46,518 bases of DNA from a virus. The translations under genes were made by a program, and so were the position numbers. Location of the stretch: IMG/VR virus record IMGVR_UViG_3300017755_000010, positions 1 through 46,518 of that record, one strand, 5' to 3'. Below are positions 8,711 to 18,813 of the stretch, piece after piece. Position 1 is the stretch's first letter; the number at the start of each line of letters is the position of its first letter. The notes under the pieces are model-generated. The model made no database searches, was not told the origin of the DNA, and was given only the letters and a program-made list of their open reading frames with translations.

Positions 8711-9193
8711 ATGCCAAATACATTAGATACAGGTCAAAAAGCACCACCTGACGCAGAAATTATATTGCGTAAATGGGCTATGGGACAATCTGCTATTACT
8801 GACATTGTTGGACAAAATATAGCTACTAGATTACCTAGGGAAGCAGCACTACCTTTTTTAACTTTATATAGAGCAGGTGGACAATTAGTAAATCCTATGT
8901 CAGAAGTACACATGCAAGCAGCTCTAATGCCTATGGATTGTTTTGCTGGTAAATGGGGAGGGTCAGCTAACACTGGTACTCCTGATTATGGAAAAGCATA
9001 TGAACTTTCAAATGCCGTGATTCAGTCAGCTTTCAACTATAGTAATGGGTATATAACATCTGATGATGCTACTCCGTTAAGAGCGAAGATTTACGGGTTT
9101 CAAATAATGCAGATGCCTACCAGAGTAGAAGAAACTGCAACTGGATTAGGTAGGTACTCAATAGCATTGAGTATGATGTACAGAGCAGTATAG
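8711..9193 (+). CDS. Tail terminator / completion protein (gp17, DUF3168-like)
   Basis: The 160-aa protein has the expected pattern of tail-terminator proteins. An N-terminal helix (PPDAEIILRKWAMGQSAITD) is followed by ATRLPREAALPFLTLYRAGG, a strand with MPMDCFAGKW, a central helix (KAYELSNAVIQSAF), and a final strand (GRYSIALSMMYRAV). The D-C-[FW]-A phrase followed by an A-x-x-[LA]-x-x-A helix is typical of DUF3168-type proteins that cap the tail tube and bind the head. It sits just upstream of the tube gene. Its ribosome-binding site is weak. Confidence 0.75.
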   Translation: MPNTLDTGQKAPPDAEIILRKWAMGQSAITDIVGQNIATRLPREAALPFLTLYRAGGQLVNPMSEVHMQAALMPMDCFAGKWGGSANTGTPDYGKAYELSNAVIQSAFNYSNGYITSDDATPLRAKIYGFQIMQMPTRVEETATGLGRYSIALSMMYRAV

Positions 9194-9201
9194 GAGATTT
9201 T

Positions 9202-9519
9202 ATGTTTGGAAAAGAAGATAAAGTTAAAATTAAAGTAAAGCTTAATCCTTTGTTCACACAGAACAAAGCAAAAGACGTTGTGACTGGCATTATGTTCAGT
9301 CAAAACGAATGGGTGGAAATTGAGTCCTCAGACTGGAATAGACTGAAGGATAAGACTTGGACACTAGCTGGAAAAGCCTATCCTTTACTTATTGAAGTTG
9401 ATGAGGAAGTCGCTGAAGAAGAAGACAATGATGCTTCAGATGACTATGTGGGTAAAGACATTGAAGACTTTGCCAAAAATGGCAGTGTCTTGCAAGATAC
9501 TGAAGTAGAAGAAGAATAA
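9202..9519 (+). CDS. Small acidic protein upstream of the tail tube gene
   Basis: The 105-aa protein is of unknown function. The first 75 residues look like a small beta domain (KVKIKVKLNPLFT... EWVEIESSDWNRLKDKTWTLAG). The final 35 are strongly acidic (VAEEEDNDASDD and a terminal TEVEEE). Start ATG 9202 follows a TAGGAGAT ribosome-binding site, 8 nt after the terminator gene. Similar small genes between tail terminator and tube are common in actinophages, but I cannot name the family. Confidence 0.7.
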   Translation: MFGKEDKVKIKVKLNPLFTQNKAKDVVTGIMFSQNEWVEIESSDWNRLKDKTWTLAGKAYPLLIEVDEEVAEEEDNDASDDYVGKDIEDFAKNGSVLQDTEVEEE

Positions 9520-9532
9520 TTAGGAGATAATT

Positions 9533-10180
9533 ATGCCAAGTACAAATGGTACAATATCTGAAGTTATTGTCGGAACTGGTGTACTTTATGTTGCAGCAAT
9601 CGGTAATGATGGTAATGCATCTGGCGATTACGTAGCATTCCCAACAGACGACGGTGCAAATGCATGGGCTGACCCTGCATCTGGCTGGCTTGACGTTGGA
9701 TATTCAGAAGACGGTTGGACTCTTGAAATGGATAAAACATTTGAAGACATAATGGTTGCTGAAGAAATAGACCCAATTGCTACTTTCAAGACTGCTCAAG
9801 AAGTTAGATTAACTGGTGAACTTGCACAAGCTTCACAAGCTAACATTCAAGTAGCTCTTGGTGGTGGAACAATAACAACTGGTGACGGTTCAAATGGTTA
9901 TGTCTCAGGATATAACGCAATTTTGCCACCTTCAACAGATGACTTTGATGAGAAATCATTACTGTTAATTGTTGACGGACCTAATGGTGCTGATAGACAT
10001 GTAGAAATTCCACGTTCTATAAACGTTGGAGCTTTCTCAATGGCTCATCAAAAAGCCCCACAAAAAGTTGTTATAGGAATTGAGTTTAAGGTACTTAAAC
10101 CAAAATCCGTGTCACAATACACAGACTTATTCAGAATCATTGATAATACAAATGACTCTGAAGTGTTTGACATTAACTAA
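9533..10180 (+). CDS. Major tail tube protein
   Basis: The 215-aa protein is placed directly upstream of the frameshifting chaperone pair, as tube proteins are. It begins NGTISEVIVGTGVLYVAAIG and continues DVGYSEDGWTLEMDKTFEDIMVAEEIDPIAT, in which an E-x-x-D-P-I phrase precedes the TAQEVRLTGELAQAS strand-helix of tube proteins. The end is IGIEFKVLKPKSVSQYTDLFRI. It should form the hexameric rings of the tail tube. Start ATG 9533 has TAGGAG upstream. Confidence 0.85.
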   Translation: MPSTNGTISEVIVGTGVLYVAAIGNDGNASGDYVAFPTDDGANAWADPASGWLDVGYSEDGWTLEMDKTFEDIMVAEEIDPIATFKTAQEVRLTGELAQASQANIQVALGGGTITTGDGSNGYVSGYNAILPPSTDDFDEKSLLLIVDGPNGADRHVEIPRSINVGAFSMAHQKAPQKVVIGIEFKVLKPKSVSQYTDLFRIIDNTNDSEVFDIN

Positions 10181-10223
10181 GATAGTTAAAATTAAATAAT
10201 AATGATTATGATTGGAGGTCGGC

Positions 10224-10583
10224 GTGGCTGACAAAAGATACAAAGACTTTGATTCTGCAACAAAAGAATCAGAGAAAGAACCTATTCAGGTTAAATTAAA
10301 CGAAAAAATATATACATTTCCCCCTGCACTACCTGCTAGAACTGTTTTAGCACAAATGCGTTGGATGGATGAAACAGGAGCAATGCCTACAGCAGCTGTA
10401 CCAGAGTGGTTGTCATCAATAGTTGGTGAAGAAACAATGGAAGAAATTCTTGACGAAGGTGCCACATGGACACAGTTAGAAGAATTGTTACAGTATTTGT
10501 TACAAGAATATCAGATAGTTCAAGACGTAGACGAAGAAGTCGAAGTCGAACCTGAAGAAGGCGAAGACGATACCCCAAAATAA
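10224..10583 (+). CDS. Tail assembly chaperone, short form (gpG-like)
   Basis: This 119-aa protein is the zero-frame product of the tail chaperone locus. Such chaperones hold the tape measure during tail assembly and are absent from the virion. I start it at GTG 10224 because GGAGG lies at 10214-10218. A TTG at 10212 in the same frame has no such site. Residues about 15-40 (PIQVKLNEKIYTFPPALPAR) form the usual beta opening. The C-terminus is acidic and ends TPK just after the slippery sequence. Its stop codon TAA at 10581 directly follows that sequence. Confidence 0.9.
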   Translation: MADKRYKDFDSATKESEKEPIQVKLNEKIYTFPPALPARTVLAQMRWMDETGAMPTAAVPEWLSSIVGEETMEEILDEGATWTQLEELLQYLLQEYQIVQDVDEEVEVEPEEGEDDTPK

Positions 10584-10912
10584 CTTTTGAGACTATCGAG
10601 ATAATTTATCGTTGGTCTCAAATAGAAGCAGATTTTCAAAGACACTATTCTATAGAAGACGCAGGTATAATAACCTGGAGACGGTTCATGGTGTTACTTG
10701 TGAATCTTCCTGTAGATGAATCCGTATTTTATGCTCCATTTTTTAGTGCAGCACAAGAAGGTACTTCTTATAAATCTAAAGAAGGAACGGAACCACCTAA
10801 AGGTTGGGTCAAAACAGAACTTGATAGAATTCGAGGACGTAACAGACCAAGAAAGCAATTATCAGTTGAACAGTTTGTAAAGGAGAGCAAGCGACAAGGT
10901 AAAACGAGATAG
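10224..10912 (+). CDS. Tail assembly chaperone, -1 frameshift form (gpGT-like)
   Basis: Slippage at CCCAAAA (10574-10580) moves ribosomes into the -1 frame, which is open without interruption to the TAG at 10910-10912. It adds 110 residues to the 119 of the short form, giving about 229 aa. The added part contains FQRHYSIEDAGIITWRRFM and VLLVNLPVDESVFYAPF, the W-R-R-x-x-V-L-L-x-x-L-P pattern I associate with gpT extensions in actinophages. The ATG at 10688 lies inside this segment with no good ribosome site, so I read it as part of the fusion and not as a separate gene. The tape measure starts 4 nt downstream. Confidence 0.88.
10574..10622 (+). promoter_or_regulatory. Programmed -1 frameshift signal (slippery site plus hairpin)
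   Basis: The heptamer C CCA AAA at 10574-10580 fits the X XXY YYZ rule in the zero frame (codons CCA AAA), followed at once by the stop TAA. After a 5-nt spacer an 8-bp perfect stem forms between 10586-10593 (TTTGAGAC) and 10615-10622 (GTCTCAAA). A small inner GATA/TATC hairpin can form within its loop. Spacer and stem match classical stimulatory elements. Confidence 0.9.
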
Positions 10913-10915
10913 GAT

Positions 10916-13900
10916 ATGGCTAAAGACGCATCGATAAAGGTGATGCTGGAGTTCCAATCGAACAACAGCTCTCTCTCAAAAGCAACTAAAGGTATAGCAA
11001 ATGAATTAAGTGGTCTTCAAAGAAAGACTGCAACTGTTGCTTCCTCAATGGCGTCCTTCGTACCAGCATTCGCCGCTGTTGGTGCCTCAGCATTCGCCGC
11101 TTTCTCATTCGCTGGTAGAGCAGCAGTACAATTTGAAGATTCATTTGCAGGCGTAAGAAAAACATTAACATTCACAGGAAGTGCTGCAAAGGCACAAGAA
11201 GCAAACTTTAAATCCCTATCTAAAAATTTAGTTGACCTTTCTAGGACTACACCAATGGCTGCTACTGAGTTAGCAAAAATTGGAGAGATTGGTGGTCAGT
11301 TAGGTATATCTGCTGGTGCTATAACAAACTTTACAAAAACTATTTCTCAATTAACTGTTGCTACAACTATGTCAGCAGAAGAAGCATCATTTGCTTTATC
11401 AAGGCTTGCAGCGATTACAAGATTACCTGAAAGAAACTTAGGTAACTTAGCGTCTGTATTAGTTAGATTAGGTAACGAATTTGCTGCTACAGAATCTGAA
11501 ATAGTTAACACAGCTATGAAGATTGCTTCTGCTTTAGAAGTTCTTGAATCATCTACATCAAACACTGCTGCTGACTCTTTAGCTTTAGCAGCTGCTTTGA
11601 AACAGGTAGGTCAGCAAACACAAGCTGGTTCTACTGCTGTTGCAAGGTCATTAGACATTATGGCTACATCTGTAATGGAAGGTGGTAGAGAGCTATCTAT
11701 ATTTGCAAAAGTATCAGGAATGACATCAGAGTCATTTGCAAAATTAGCACAAGCTGCACCTGCCCAAGCTTTCGTTGCATTCTTAGATGGATTACAACAA
11801 GTAGGTAACGCTGGTGCAAACACAGTTCAATTATTAGAAGAATTAGGATTAGGTCAGCAAAGAACACTTAGAGCTTTACGTTCTATGGCTCTTGCTTCTG
11901 ATGATGTAAGAGAAGCTATGAAATCTGCAAATGAAGAGTTTGCAGTTAATAATGCTCTTCAAACTGAGGCAGAAAAAAGATATGAAACTGTTGTATCTCA
12001 ATTAGGAATTTTAAGAAACAATGTAAATGCATTAGGTATTGAAGTTGGAAATAATACTCTTGGTCCTATTAATTCATTAGTTAGTATGCTCACCACAATT
12101 ACTGGTGGTACTACAACTCGAAATCTAAGAAACATAGCTGCTGGATTTACTGCAACTGCAGTAGCTATAAACCTTGTAGTCGCATCACTTAAAAAAATGA
12201 CACAATTAAATCAAGTGGCTATGAGTGCTGGAATGATGGGTAGTGGCGTAGATAATAAAATTAGATTAATGAACGATGGTCTTCGTGGTGCTGGCGAAAG
12301 AAACAATTTTGCAAATGCAGCTATGCTAATGAGCTCTGACCAACAGCAAATTGGTTTGAATAGGGAAAGCTATTTAGCACAACAAGCATCTTTAGGAAGA
12401 AACACAGCTGGTATGACAAACATACTTGATGCAGCACAAATCCAAGGTATAGATGTTTTTGATAGTGCTGAAAATAAAAGACTTCTTGATAGATTTGGAG
12501 GTCAACTACCAACTGGCGACCCTTCTGAGCTTACTATGATGGGTGATGATGGTGTCGAACAACAATTAGGTGCAAGAGACCAGGACAGAATACGATTATT
12601 GCAAGCTATTAATCAAGAGGAACAAAAAAATATTACCATAAGTAAAAAGCAACTTGAATTAGAAGAACGACGTAATCAGATTCTTACTAAGATTGCTGCA
12701 CTAGAAGATAAAATTGGTAACGAAAAAGGTCAGGCTACTGCTGCTACGGCTAAAAGTAATTCACAGAAAGCTATAGACGCACAAGCAGGAATGAATAGAG
12801 CCGCAACTGGTGCTGGTAGTGACGAGGCAATAGAGTTCATGACAAAAAATAATGAAATAGAAGAATTTGATAACTTGAGACAAGATGCTCGCTTAATGGC
12901 TAAGGAATTTGAAAAACTAGAAGAGCAGGAACGACAATTAAATGCCATGACTGATAAAACTTCAACAGAGTTTAGAGAGTTAACTAAGAGTATTGACAAA
13001 ACAAAAAAAGGCATGCGAGCCCAAGAGAAAGAACTCAAGCAAAACCAAAAAGGTTTACAAGGCTATCACAACGAATTGCAAATTATGAATCAAGAAATGC
13101 TCGAAACGGTTCAAAATTTCAACAAGCAGGGTGATGCTGCTAAAAAAGCAGAACCTGCTGTTAAAGATAGTATTAACGGAATGGAAGTTTCTGTAAATTC
13201 TCTTAATAGAGAACTCCAAGAAACTGACGTTCTTTTAGAAAAAGTTGCAGTTAAGGAAGCTAGAACTAGATTAGTACCTAACACCCAAAGTATTGGTGAT
13301 ACTGGTAGTAAGCAAACAGGGTTAATGAGAAGTAGCTTTGGTAGAACTGCCAGAGAGATTGGTCCTGTAATTAAAGGTCTAGCAGGTCTTAGTGCAGAAC
13401 AAGCAAAAACTACTACAACAACTAGAGCCTTAATTAAAGCTTTATTTATGAAACGTAAAGCTCTTATGGCAAACAAAGAAGCTATGCTATCTTCAGCACA
13501 AGGCTCACAAGCATTTAAAGTTGCTACTCAGAGTTTAGGTGCAGCCATAATGGGTCTTAAAGCAGCTTTAATGTCATTAGTTTCAATGATGGGAGTAATG
13601 ATTGCGAGTACACTTATATTTTCTTATATGATGAAATTGTGGGAAAACGCTAAAAAAACATCTCAAGCTATTAGAGAAATTGGTGACGAAATTAAAGCAG
13701 TCATTGATTTACAAGACCAATTGACATTTAGTGGACTACAAAGAGACATGATACAAAATGCTTTAGATGAGGAACTACAAAGAGCTACTCCTGACCAGGG
13801 ATTAATAGACACTTACACGCAGCAATTAATTGATATGGATAAAGGTATTGCTCAAGCGGCTTTCAATATTGACAAATCAACTGCTGAGTTAGGAAAAAGT

Positions 13901-16900
13901 CTAACACTAGATACTAAAGAAAGTGGTATAAATGTAGAAGCTAGGTTAGAGGCAATTAATAAAGCATTGGGAACTACTTTTGACCTTGAAGAATATTTCA
14001 TAATGGTTGGAAGACAAATACAAGATTTTGAAAATAGTACAACTAATTCCTTATTGACAGCAGTTCAGAACTTTGAAGAAACACAACAGGAATTGAGTGA
14101 CTTAGAAGCTCAGCCAATAAAATCTGGTGCTGAAAGAGAGCGAATGCAATTATTAAAAGATGAACTCGCTGCTGGAAAATTACTCAAAGAGTTTGCAAGC
14201 TCAGCTGGTGATGATTTTGAAGGTATTATCGAAAGTATTGGCGATGGTTTTGGAATATTTCAAGACTCTTTTACAGGTAGTTTGATACTTGATTCAGATA
14301 CACTTAACGACCAAGTTAAAAATATTGGATTGCAATATGAAGTAGTTACTAGAGGTACTGAAGAGTTTGTAGAAGTATTTAGGCAAAGACAAAAACAGTT
14401 TACAACTTCGTATGGTGAAGTAGTAACTGAGATGGAAAAATTTCCTTTGTTTTCTATGTTGAAAAAAGATTTAGATGATGCAGATATAGAAAATGCATTA
14501 GAGCAATTAAATGGATATATCCTATTAGGAGAAGTTACAAGAAGGCAAGGAGTAGGAAATGTAGATAGTTTGGGAGATGCTAATTCAACCTTTATAAAAA
14601 TGCAAAACGAAGGTTTAATTAAACAAATGAACTTCCTAAAGCAAAATGGCGTAATGATGCAAGACATAGACCCTATAAAAGATAGGGATAGAGCCATTAG
14701 AGAAGTTTCAAATGCAAGTAGAGTTTATCAACAACAACAAATAGCACAAGCACAAGCAAGTGCTCAATCACTTGGAATACTTGAGTTCCAAATGACTAAA
14801 TTTGAAAGAGCCTTAAACGAATCACTTAAAAGAGCTTCTGGTAACCTAGCAACTGTTTTTGGTGGTATGCCTGAAACTATACGTAAGAGTGTTGACAGAA
14901 TGCTTGAAGAAATGGTCATTAAAGAAGCTAGACTTAAAAATTTCCAAAACGATGTTAAAAGACTTTCTTCTATTGCACCTATGCTTGCAAAAGATATAGC
15001 AGAGCAAGGTTTAGCTGCTGAAGAAATATTAGATGATTTACTCCAAGACCCAGTTGCAGCATTCACACTTGAAGCTTCTATGACTAGAATTGCTCCATTT
15101 AAAGCTGAAGACTTAGGTATTAGTGAGCAAGAAATTGAAAAAATGCAACAGTCTGGTTTAATTCTGGGTGAAAACGCATCTAAAGGTATCATCATGGGAA
15201 TACAAAATAACAGTAAAGAACTTGAAGAAGTATTTGTTGGAACAATGAAAAATGCTATTGATGCTACTAGATATTACATTAAAGAAGGTTCTCCTTCTAA
15301 ATTAACAGCTGAAGTACTTGGTGAGCCATTAGCACAAGGTATTGCTTTAGGTATTTTCAGAGAAGATGGAACAATCAAAGAAGCACTTACAACTGTAATT
15401 AGTGATGCAATAGCAGAGGGTCAAGTATTATTGATGACTATACCAGAAGCAGTTAGTAGTCTTACTAAAGCTTTAAATATGATGTTTGCTGTTACAGGTG
15501 CTCAAAGAGGTGTAACTGCTGCAAACTTTGCTGTACAGAAGTCTGAACAGTCTTTAATGGCTACTAGAAGAAAGAATGCTACATTAAGTGAAAGAATACT
15601 TAAAAATCAAATATCTTTACAAAAAGCTGAATTAGAGGGACGTAAGAACAATATCACCATGACTGAAGAATTAAACATTCTTCAACAAAAAATATCTATA
15701 GACCAGATGAAAAAAGATATGAGTGGTAAGAAATCTGCTTCTGAGCGTAAAGCAATTGCTGATGCTGAAAAAGAATTAGAAGAATTAAGGCTCGCAGCCG
15801 AAGCAGGTATTGTTGATTCTTTAGATGTTGAGATAGCTGAAGAAAAATTAGCTGAACTTAAAGGTACAAATAAAACTATTGAAGAACAACGTGTAGAGAT
15901 ATTAAAACTTGCTGAAGCAGAGAAGTCACTACAGCAGACCGAGAAAGAAGCTAGAGAGATTGACCAAGAATTGATTGCCTTGAGAGAAGAGAACATAGCA
16001 CTTCTTGATGAAGCTGCTAACTCAAGTTTTGAACTACAAACTGCTTATGACAACCTTGACGCCTCTACTGAAAATGTTTTTACATCTGAAATGAAATATG
16101 CAGATGCTAGAGATAAGTTTGCAGACTTTGCTAAAAGCTCACCAGAATTATTTAACGCCTTAGTAGATGGATATGGTGGAGTTGGAAGCACTATAGATTT
16201 AATAAAACAAAAAACAGATTTATTCGTATCTACAACAGAAACTGGTGCTGATAGAGCTATTAGAGCAATCAGAGAAATAGTTACAGAAGCTAATGCAGCT
16301 TTTGCTCATGTACAGTCATTAGACTTACTTGGAAATACTTCTTTTGATTCTGCACCAGATGATGCAATGAACAGAAGAAATACAGTAGGAAGAGCTGAGG
16401 AATTTAATCAACTATTTGAAGGTAGTGCTTTAGAACCTTTCCTAGAATTTTTTAGAAAGGGTAGTGCTAAGGCAAATTCCGCAACTCAATTAGGAAAAAC
16501 TTCTGGTAACGATAGAAGTGTATTTACAGATTTTGATGACTACACAGCTAGTCAAAATGCATTAAGACGTGTGCAACAAGGTCAAGATATTACATTTTCT
16601 GATTACAACAGAGCTTTGCAATCATTCTTAGGCGTTGCAACAAACTTAGACAGTGCGGGACAAATAAACTTTTCACAAAGCCAAATAGAAAATCTAGGTA
16701 TTGCAGATACTTCTTCTTTGGCAATAGCAGAAGGTAGTGGGTCTAACCAAAATTATGGTTCTACTGTACTTGGAACTACTGGATTTGGATTAGGAGATAC
16801 TGGAGATTTATCAAGATTATCTGATAAAGAAAAAGTTACTTACGATTACGTAAAGGATGACAGTCTAGGAATTAATCAGAACACATATAACCTAAGAAAT

Positions 16901-17467
16901 AGACAAAATGTAATAGACATGTATAACCGAGCTACTGGTAATAATACAGGAAGTTTGGAAGAAGTCTTAGAATATTTTGGAATGGATGGAATACCTCAAG
17001 TTACAGCAGGTGTAAACAAAGGTAAACGTTTTCATCCTAAAACTGGTCTTGAAATATCAGGAAGCATGGACCTAGACTTAATATATAAAGAAGCTTTACA
17101 AAATAATAATGTGGCATATTTTGATGACCTTTATATGAAAGCTCGTGGTTTGCTTGATGGATTAGGTCAGAAAAAATATCAGTATATATTAAAAAGAAAA
17201 TATGGTGGTGGTATGAAGCCATTCCAAAGAGCACTTGTTGGTGAGTATGGACCAGAAATGGTTACTGCTTTACCTCAAGGTGGATTAAGAGTAACACCTG
17301 AAGGTTCTGAAAGAAGTGGTAGTATTACTGTAGGTAGTCTTAATGTAAATGTAACTGGTGTACCTACTGACCCATTGCAAGCTAGAAAAGCAGCAGTTCA
17401 AATACAAAAAGCATTAGTAAATCTTGAAAAGGAAGGCGTTTCAGGAACAGGATTGTCGAGGAGATAA
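10916..17467 (+). CDS. Tail tape measure protein (TP901 type)
   Basis: The 2183-aa protein sets tail length and is ejected at infection. Residues about 80-400 form the TP901 core: FAGVRKTLTFTG, MAATELAKIGEIGGQLG, and AADSLALAAALKQVGQQ. A long helical region with several coiled coils follows (about 570-760, 1000-1150, 1500-1720). One hydrophobic segment at about 884-909 (SLVSMMGVMIASTLIFSYMM) could cross a membrane. The C-terminus has the typical VGEYGPEMVTALPQGG phrase. No peptidase or lysozyme domain was recognised. At roughly 0.15 nm per residue the tail would be about 330 nm, which is long for a siphovirus (estimate from the known helix rule). Confidence 0.95.
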   Translation: MAKDASIKVMLEFQSNNSSLSKATKGIANELSGLQRKTATVASSMASFVPAFAAVGASAFAAFSFAGRAAVQFEDSFAGVRKTLTFTGSAAKAQEANFKSLSKNLVDLSRTTPMAATELAKIGEIGGQLGISAGAITNFTKTISQLTVATTMSAEEASFALSRLAAITRLPERNLGNLASVLVRLGNEFAATESEIVNTAMKIASALEVLESSTSNTAADSLALAAALKQVGQQTQAGSTAVARSLDIMATSVMEGGRELSIFAKVSGMTSESFAKLAQAAPAQAFVAFLDGLQQVGNAGANTVQLLEELGLGQQRTLRALRSMALASDDVREAMKSANEEFAVNNALQTEAEKRYETVVSQLGILRNNVNALGIEVGNNTLGPINSLVSMLTTITGGTTTRNLRNIAAGFTATAVAINLVVASLKKMTQLNQVAMSAGMMGSGVDNKIRLMNDGLRGAGERNNFANAAMLMSSDQQQIGLNRESYLAQQASLGRNTAGMTNILDAAQIQGIDVFDSAENKRLLDRFGGQLPTGDPSELTMMGDDGVEQQLGARDQDRIRLLQAINQEEQKNITISKKQLELEERRNQILTKIAALEDKIGNEKGQATAATAKSNSQKAIDAQAGMNRAATGAGSDEAIEFMTKNNEIEEFDNLRQDARLMAKEFEKLEEQERQLNAMTDKTSTEFRELTKSIDKTKKGMRAQEKELKQNQKGLQGYHNELQIMNQEMLETVQNFNKQGDAAKKAEPAVKDSINGMEVSVNSLNRELQETDVLLEKVAVKEARTRLVPNTQSIGDTGSKQTGLMRSSFGRTAREIGPVIKGLAGLSAEQAKTTTTTRALIKALFMKRKALMANKEAMLSSAQGSQAFKVATQSLGAAIMGLKAALMSLVSMMGVMIASTLIFSYMMKLWENAKKTSQAIREIGDEIKAVIDLQDQLTFSGLQRDMIQNALDEELQRATPDQGLIDTYTQQLIDMDKGIAQAAFNIDKSTAELGKSLTLDTKESGINVEARLEAINKALGTTFDLEEYFIMVGRQIQDFENSTTNSLLTAVQNFEETQQELSDLEAQPIKSGAERERMQLLKDELAAGKLLKEFASSAGDDFEGIIESIGDGFGIFQDSFTGSLILDSDTLNDQVKNIGLQYEVVTRGTEEFVEVFRQRQKQFTTSYGEVVTEMEKFPLFSMLKKDLDDADIENALEQLNGYILLGEVTRRQGVGNVDSLGDANSTFIKMQNEGLIKQMNFLKQNGVMMQDIDPIKDRDRAIREVSNASRVYQQQQIAQAQASAQSLGILEFQMTKFERALNESLKRASGNLATVFGGMPETIRKSVDRMLEEMVIKEARLKNFQNDVKRLSSIAPMLAKDIAEQGLAAEEILDDLLQDPVAAFTLEASMTRIAPFKAEDLGISEQEIEKMQQSGLILGENASKGIIMGIQNNSKELEEVFVGTMKNAIDATRYYIKEGSPSKLTAEVLGEPLAQGIALGIFREDGTIKEALTTVISDAIAEGQVLLMTIPEAVSSLTKALNMMFAVTGAQRGVTAANFAVQKSEQSLMATRRKNATLSERILKNQISLQKAELEGRKNNITMTEELNILQQKISIDQMKKDMSGKKSASERKAIADAEKELEELRLAAEAGIVDSLDVEIAEEKLAELKGTNKTIEEQRVEILKLAEAEKSLQQTEKEAREIDQELIALREENIALLDEAANSSFELQTAYDNLDASTENVFTSEMKYADARDKFADFAKSSPELFNALVDGYGGVGSTIDLIKQKTDLFVSTTETGADRAIRAIREIVTEANAAFAHVQSLDLLGNTSFDSAPDDAMNRRNTVGRAEEFNQLFEGSALEPFLEFFRKGSAKANSATQLGKTSGNDRSVFTDFDDYTASQNALRRVQQGQDITFSDYNRALQSFLGVATNLDSAGQINFSQSQIENLGIADTSSLAIAEGSGSNQNYGSTVLGTTGFGLGDTGDLSRLSDKEKVTYDYVKDDSLGINQNTYNLRNRQNVIDMYNRATGNNTGSLEEVLEYFGMDGIPQVTAGVNKGKRFHPKTGLEISGSMDLDLIYKEALQNNNVAYFDDLYMKARGLLDGLGQKKYQYILKRKYGGGMKPFQRALVGEYGPEMVTALPQGGLRVTPEGSERSGSITVGSLNVNVTGVPTDPLQARKAAVQIQKALVNLEKEGVSGTGLSRR

Positions 17468-18813
17468 TGGCTCACAAAGTACATATAGGTAGATTGTCTT
17501 TTACATCACCTGGTTCATTAAGTTTTGAATCTGGAGATGGTGGTAGAAGTTTAAGCATCTCAGGTAAAATGGGTGGAGAAGAAGTCACCTTAGAACACAT
17601 AAAATATATTAGAGACGAATTAGTTTCTTTAGCTTCATATGGTTTAACAGTTCCCTTTAGATATGATGGAGACTCAACATATGATGGATATGTAAAAGTT
17701 AACTCATCTAATATACAAACTAAAAGATATCAACGTGGTGGTTTTTCTTATAGTGTAGAATTTGAATATTTAGGTAGGTCTGGTGAAGTAGTTTTTGAAT
17801 CACGATTCACTGGTGCCTTACTAGACAATGACCATAGTGTAACTAGCACTACTAACCAATTTCATGCCTCACCTGGTGACCATTACAATTATTATCACCC
17901 AAGTGAACCAACAGATGGTACAAGGTTAGCAAAAGACGAGACAAGCACTGCTACTGGTGCAAATACAACTCTTAGACTTAAAACAGATAACAATTTAAGA
18001 ACTGCTAATGCTCAGTACCATGTAGAACCAGAAGACTTTTATAAAGGAGCTTGTTTAATAAAAACAGGAACTTATTATAAAGGTTTTACTTCTAGTGCTA
18101 ATGTACAAACTCTTACTGACACAGGTGAAGAAATAAGATGTGGTTTATTCTCTAATAACAAACCTGGAAGTCTTTCTTTAGAAAATGGATTAGTAAAGGT
18201 AGAATTTAGCCCCTCATCAACTCAAGCTTTGTTTAATACTTACATATATGATGTTGCAGATTATCAGTCTAGTAAAACATGGGCTTTTACTAGAGGAACA
18301 CCTTCTGGAACTGACCACCTTTCTACTAATTGGCTTGGTTGGAGAACTATGCAAATACTTAAAAATCACCCTGAATGTGCAACTGTAAGATGTACTACTT
18401 ATCTAAATGCTGACAGCAAAGATGGTAGGTTAGTAGTAGATTTTACACTAAGACGTGGTGCTCATCATGTTTCAATAGTAGCTAATCAATTTACTTCAAG
18501 TAGGTTTAATTTATCACTATCTACATATTCTGGAACTGATGCAGCAACAGGAACTGGATACATAATAGATAATACTGCTTCTCCTGAAGATGGAAATAAA
18601 TGGATACTAGGTAGTCCTGATAGTGCTTCATCATCTTTATTATTTGATACAGGTAGAGAAATGATGTATAAAAATGGCTCTCAAATGAAAGCATTTATTG
18701 GTTATGAATTAGCACAAGAGGATACATCTATTAACTCAGCAGACACTGCTACCTCCGTTAGAGACCAATACTTTGACAATGTTTATGAATATCAAAAGCT
18801 GGTGAAATCCTAA
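17467..18813 (+). CDS. Distal tail (Dit-like) / minor tail protein
   Basis: The 448-aa, beta-rich protein follows the tape measure by an overlapping start, the usual place for the Dit protein that forms the ring at the tail end. The first 120 residues (RLSFTSPGSLSFESGDGG, YIRDELVSLASYGLTVPFRY, FSYSVEFEYLGR) fit an N-terminal tube-like beta sandwich. The larger remainder (about 130-448) contains ATVRCTTYLN and RRGAHHVSIVANQF and may be a galectin-like or carbohydrate-binding insertion, as in evolved Dits. That last point is inference. No catalytic motif is visible. Confidence 0.65.
   Translation: MAHKVHIGRLSFTSPGSLSFESGDGGRSLSISGKMGGEEVTLEHIKYIRDELVSLASYGLTVPFRYDGDSTYDGYVKVNSSNIQTKRYQRGGFSYSVEFEYLGRSGEVVFESRFTGALLDNDHSVTSTTNQFHASPGDHYNYYHPSEPTDGTRLAKDETSTATGANTTLRLKTDNNLRTANAQYHVEPEDFYKGACLIKTGTYYKGFTSSANVQTLTDTGEEIRCGLFSNNKPGSLSLENGLVKVEFSPSSTQALFNTYIYDVADYQSSKTWAFTRGTPSGTDHLSTNWLGWRTMQILKNHPECATVRCTTYLNADSKDGRLVVDFTLRRGAHHVSIVANQFTSSRFNLSLSTYSGTDAATGTGYIIDNTASPEDGNKWILGSPDSASSSLLFDTGREMMYKNGSQMKAFIGYELAQEDTSINSADTATSVRDQYFDNVYEYQKLVKS

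Noticed and set aside
10212-10223. TTG 10212 as start of the tail chaperone
   Set aside because: The GGAGG at 10214-10218 overlaps the proposed first codons and is correctly spaced for GTG 10224.
10688-10912. A separate 74-aa gene starting at ATG 10688
   Set aside because: The -1 frame is open back through the slippery site, the ATG has no ribosome-binding site and it falls inside a conserved gpT-like stretch, so it is treated as part of the frameshift product.
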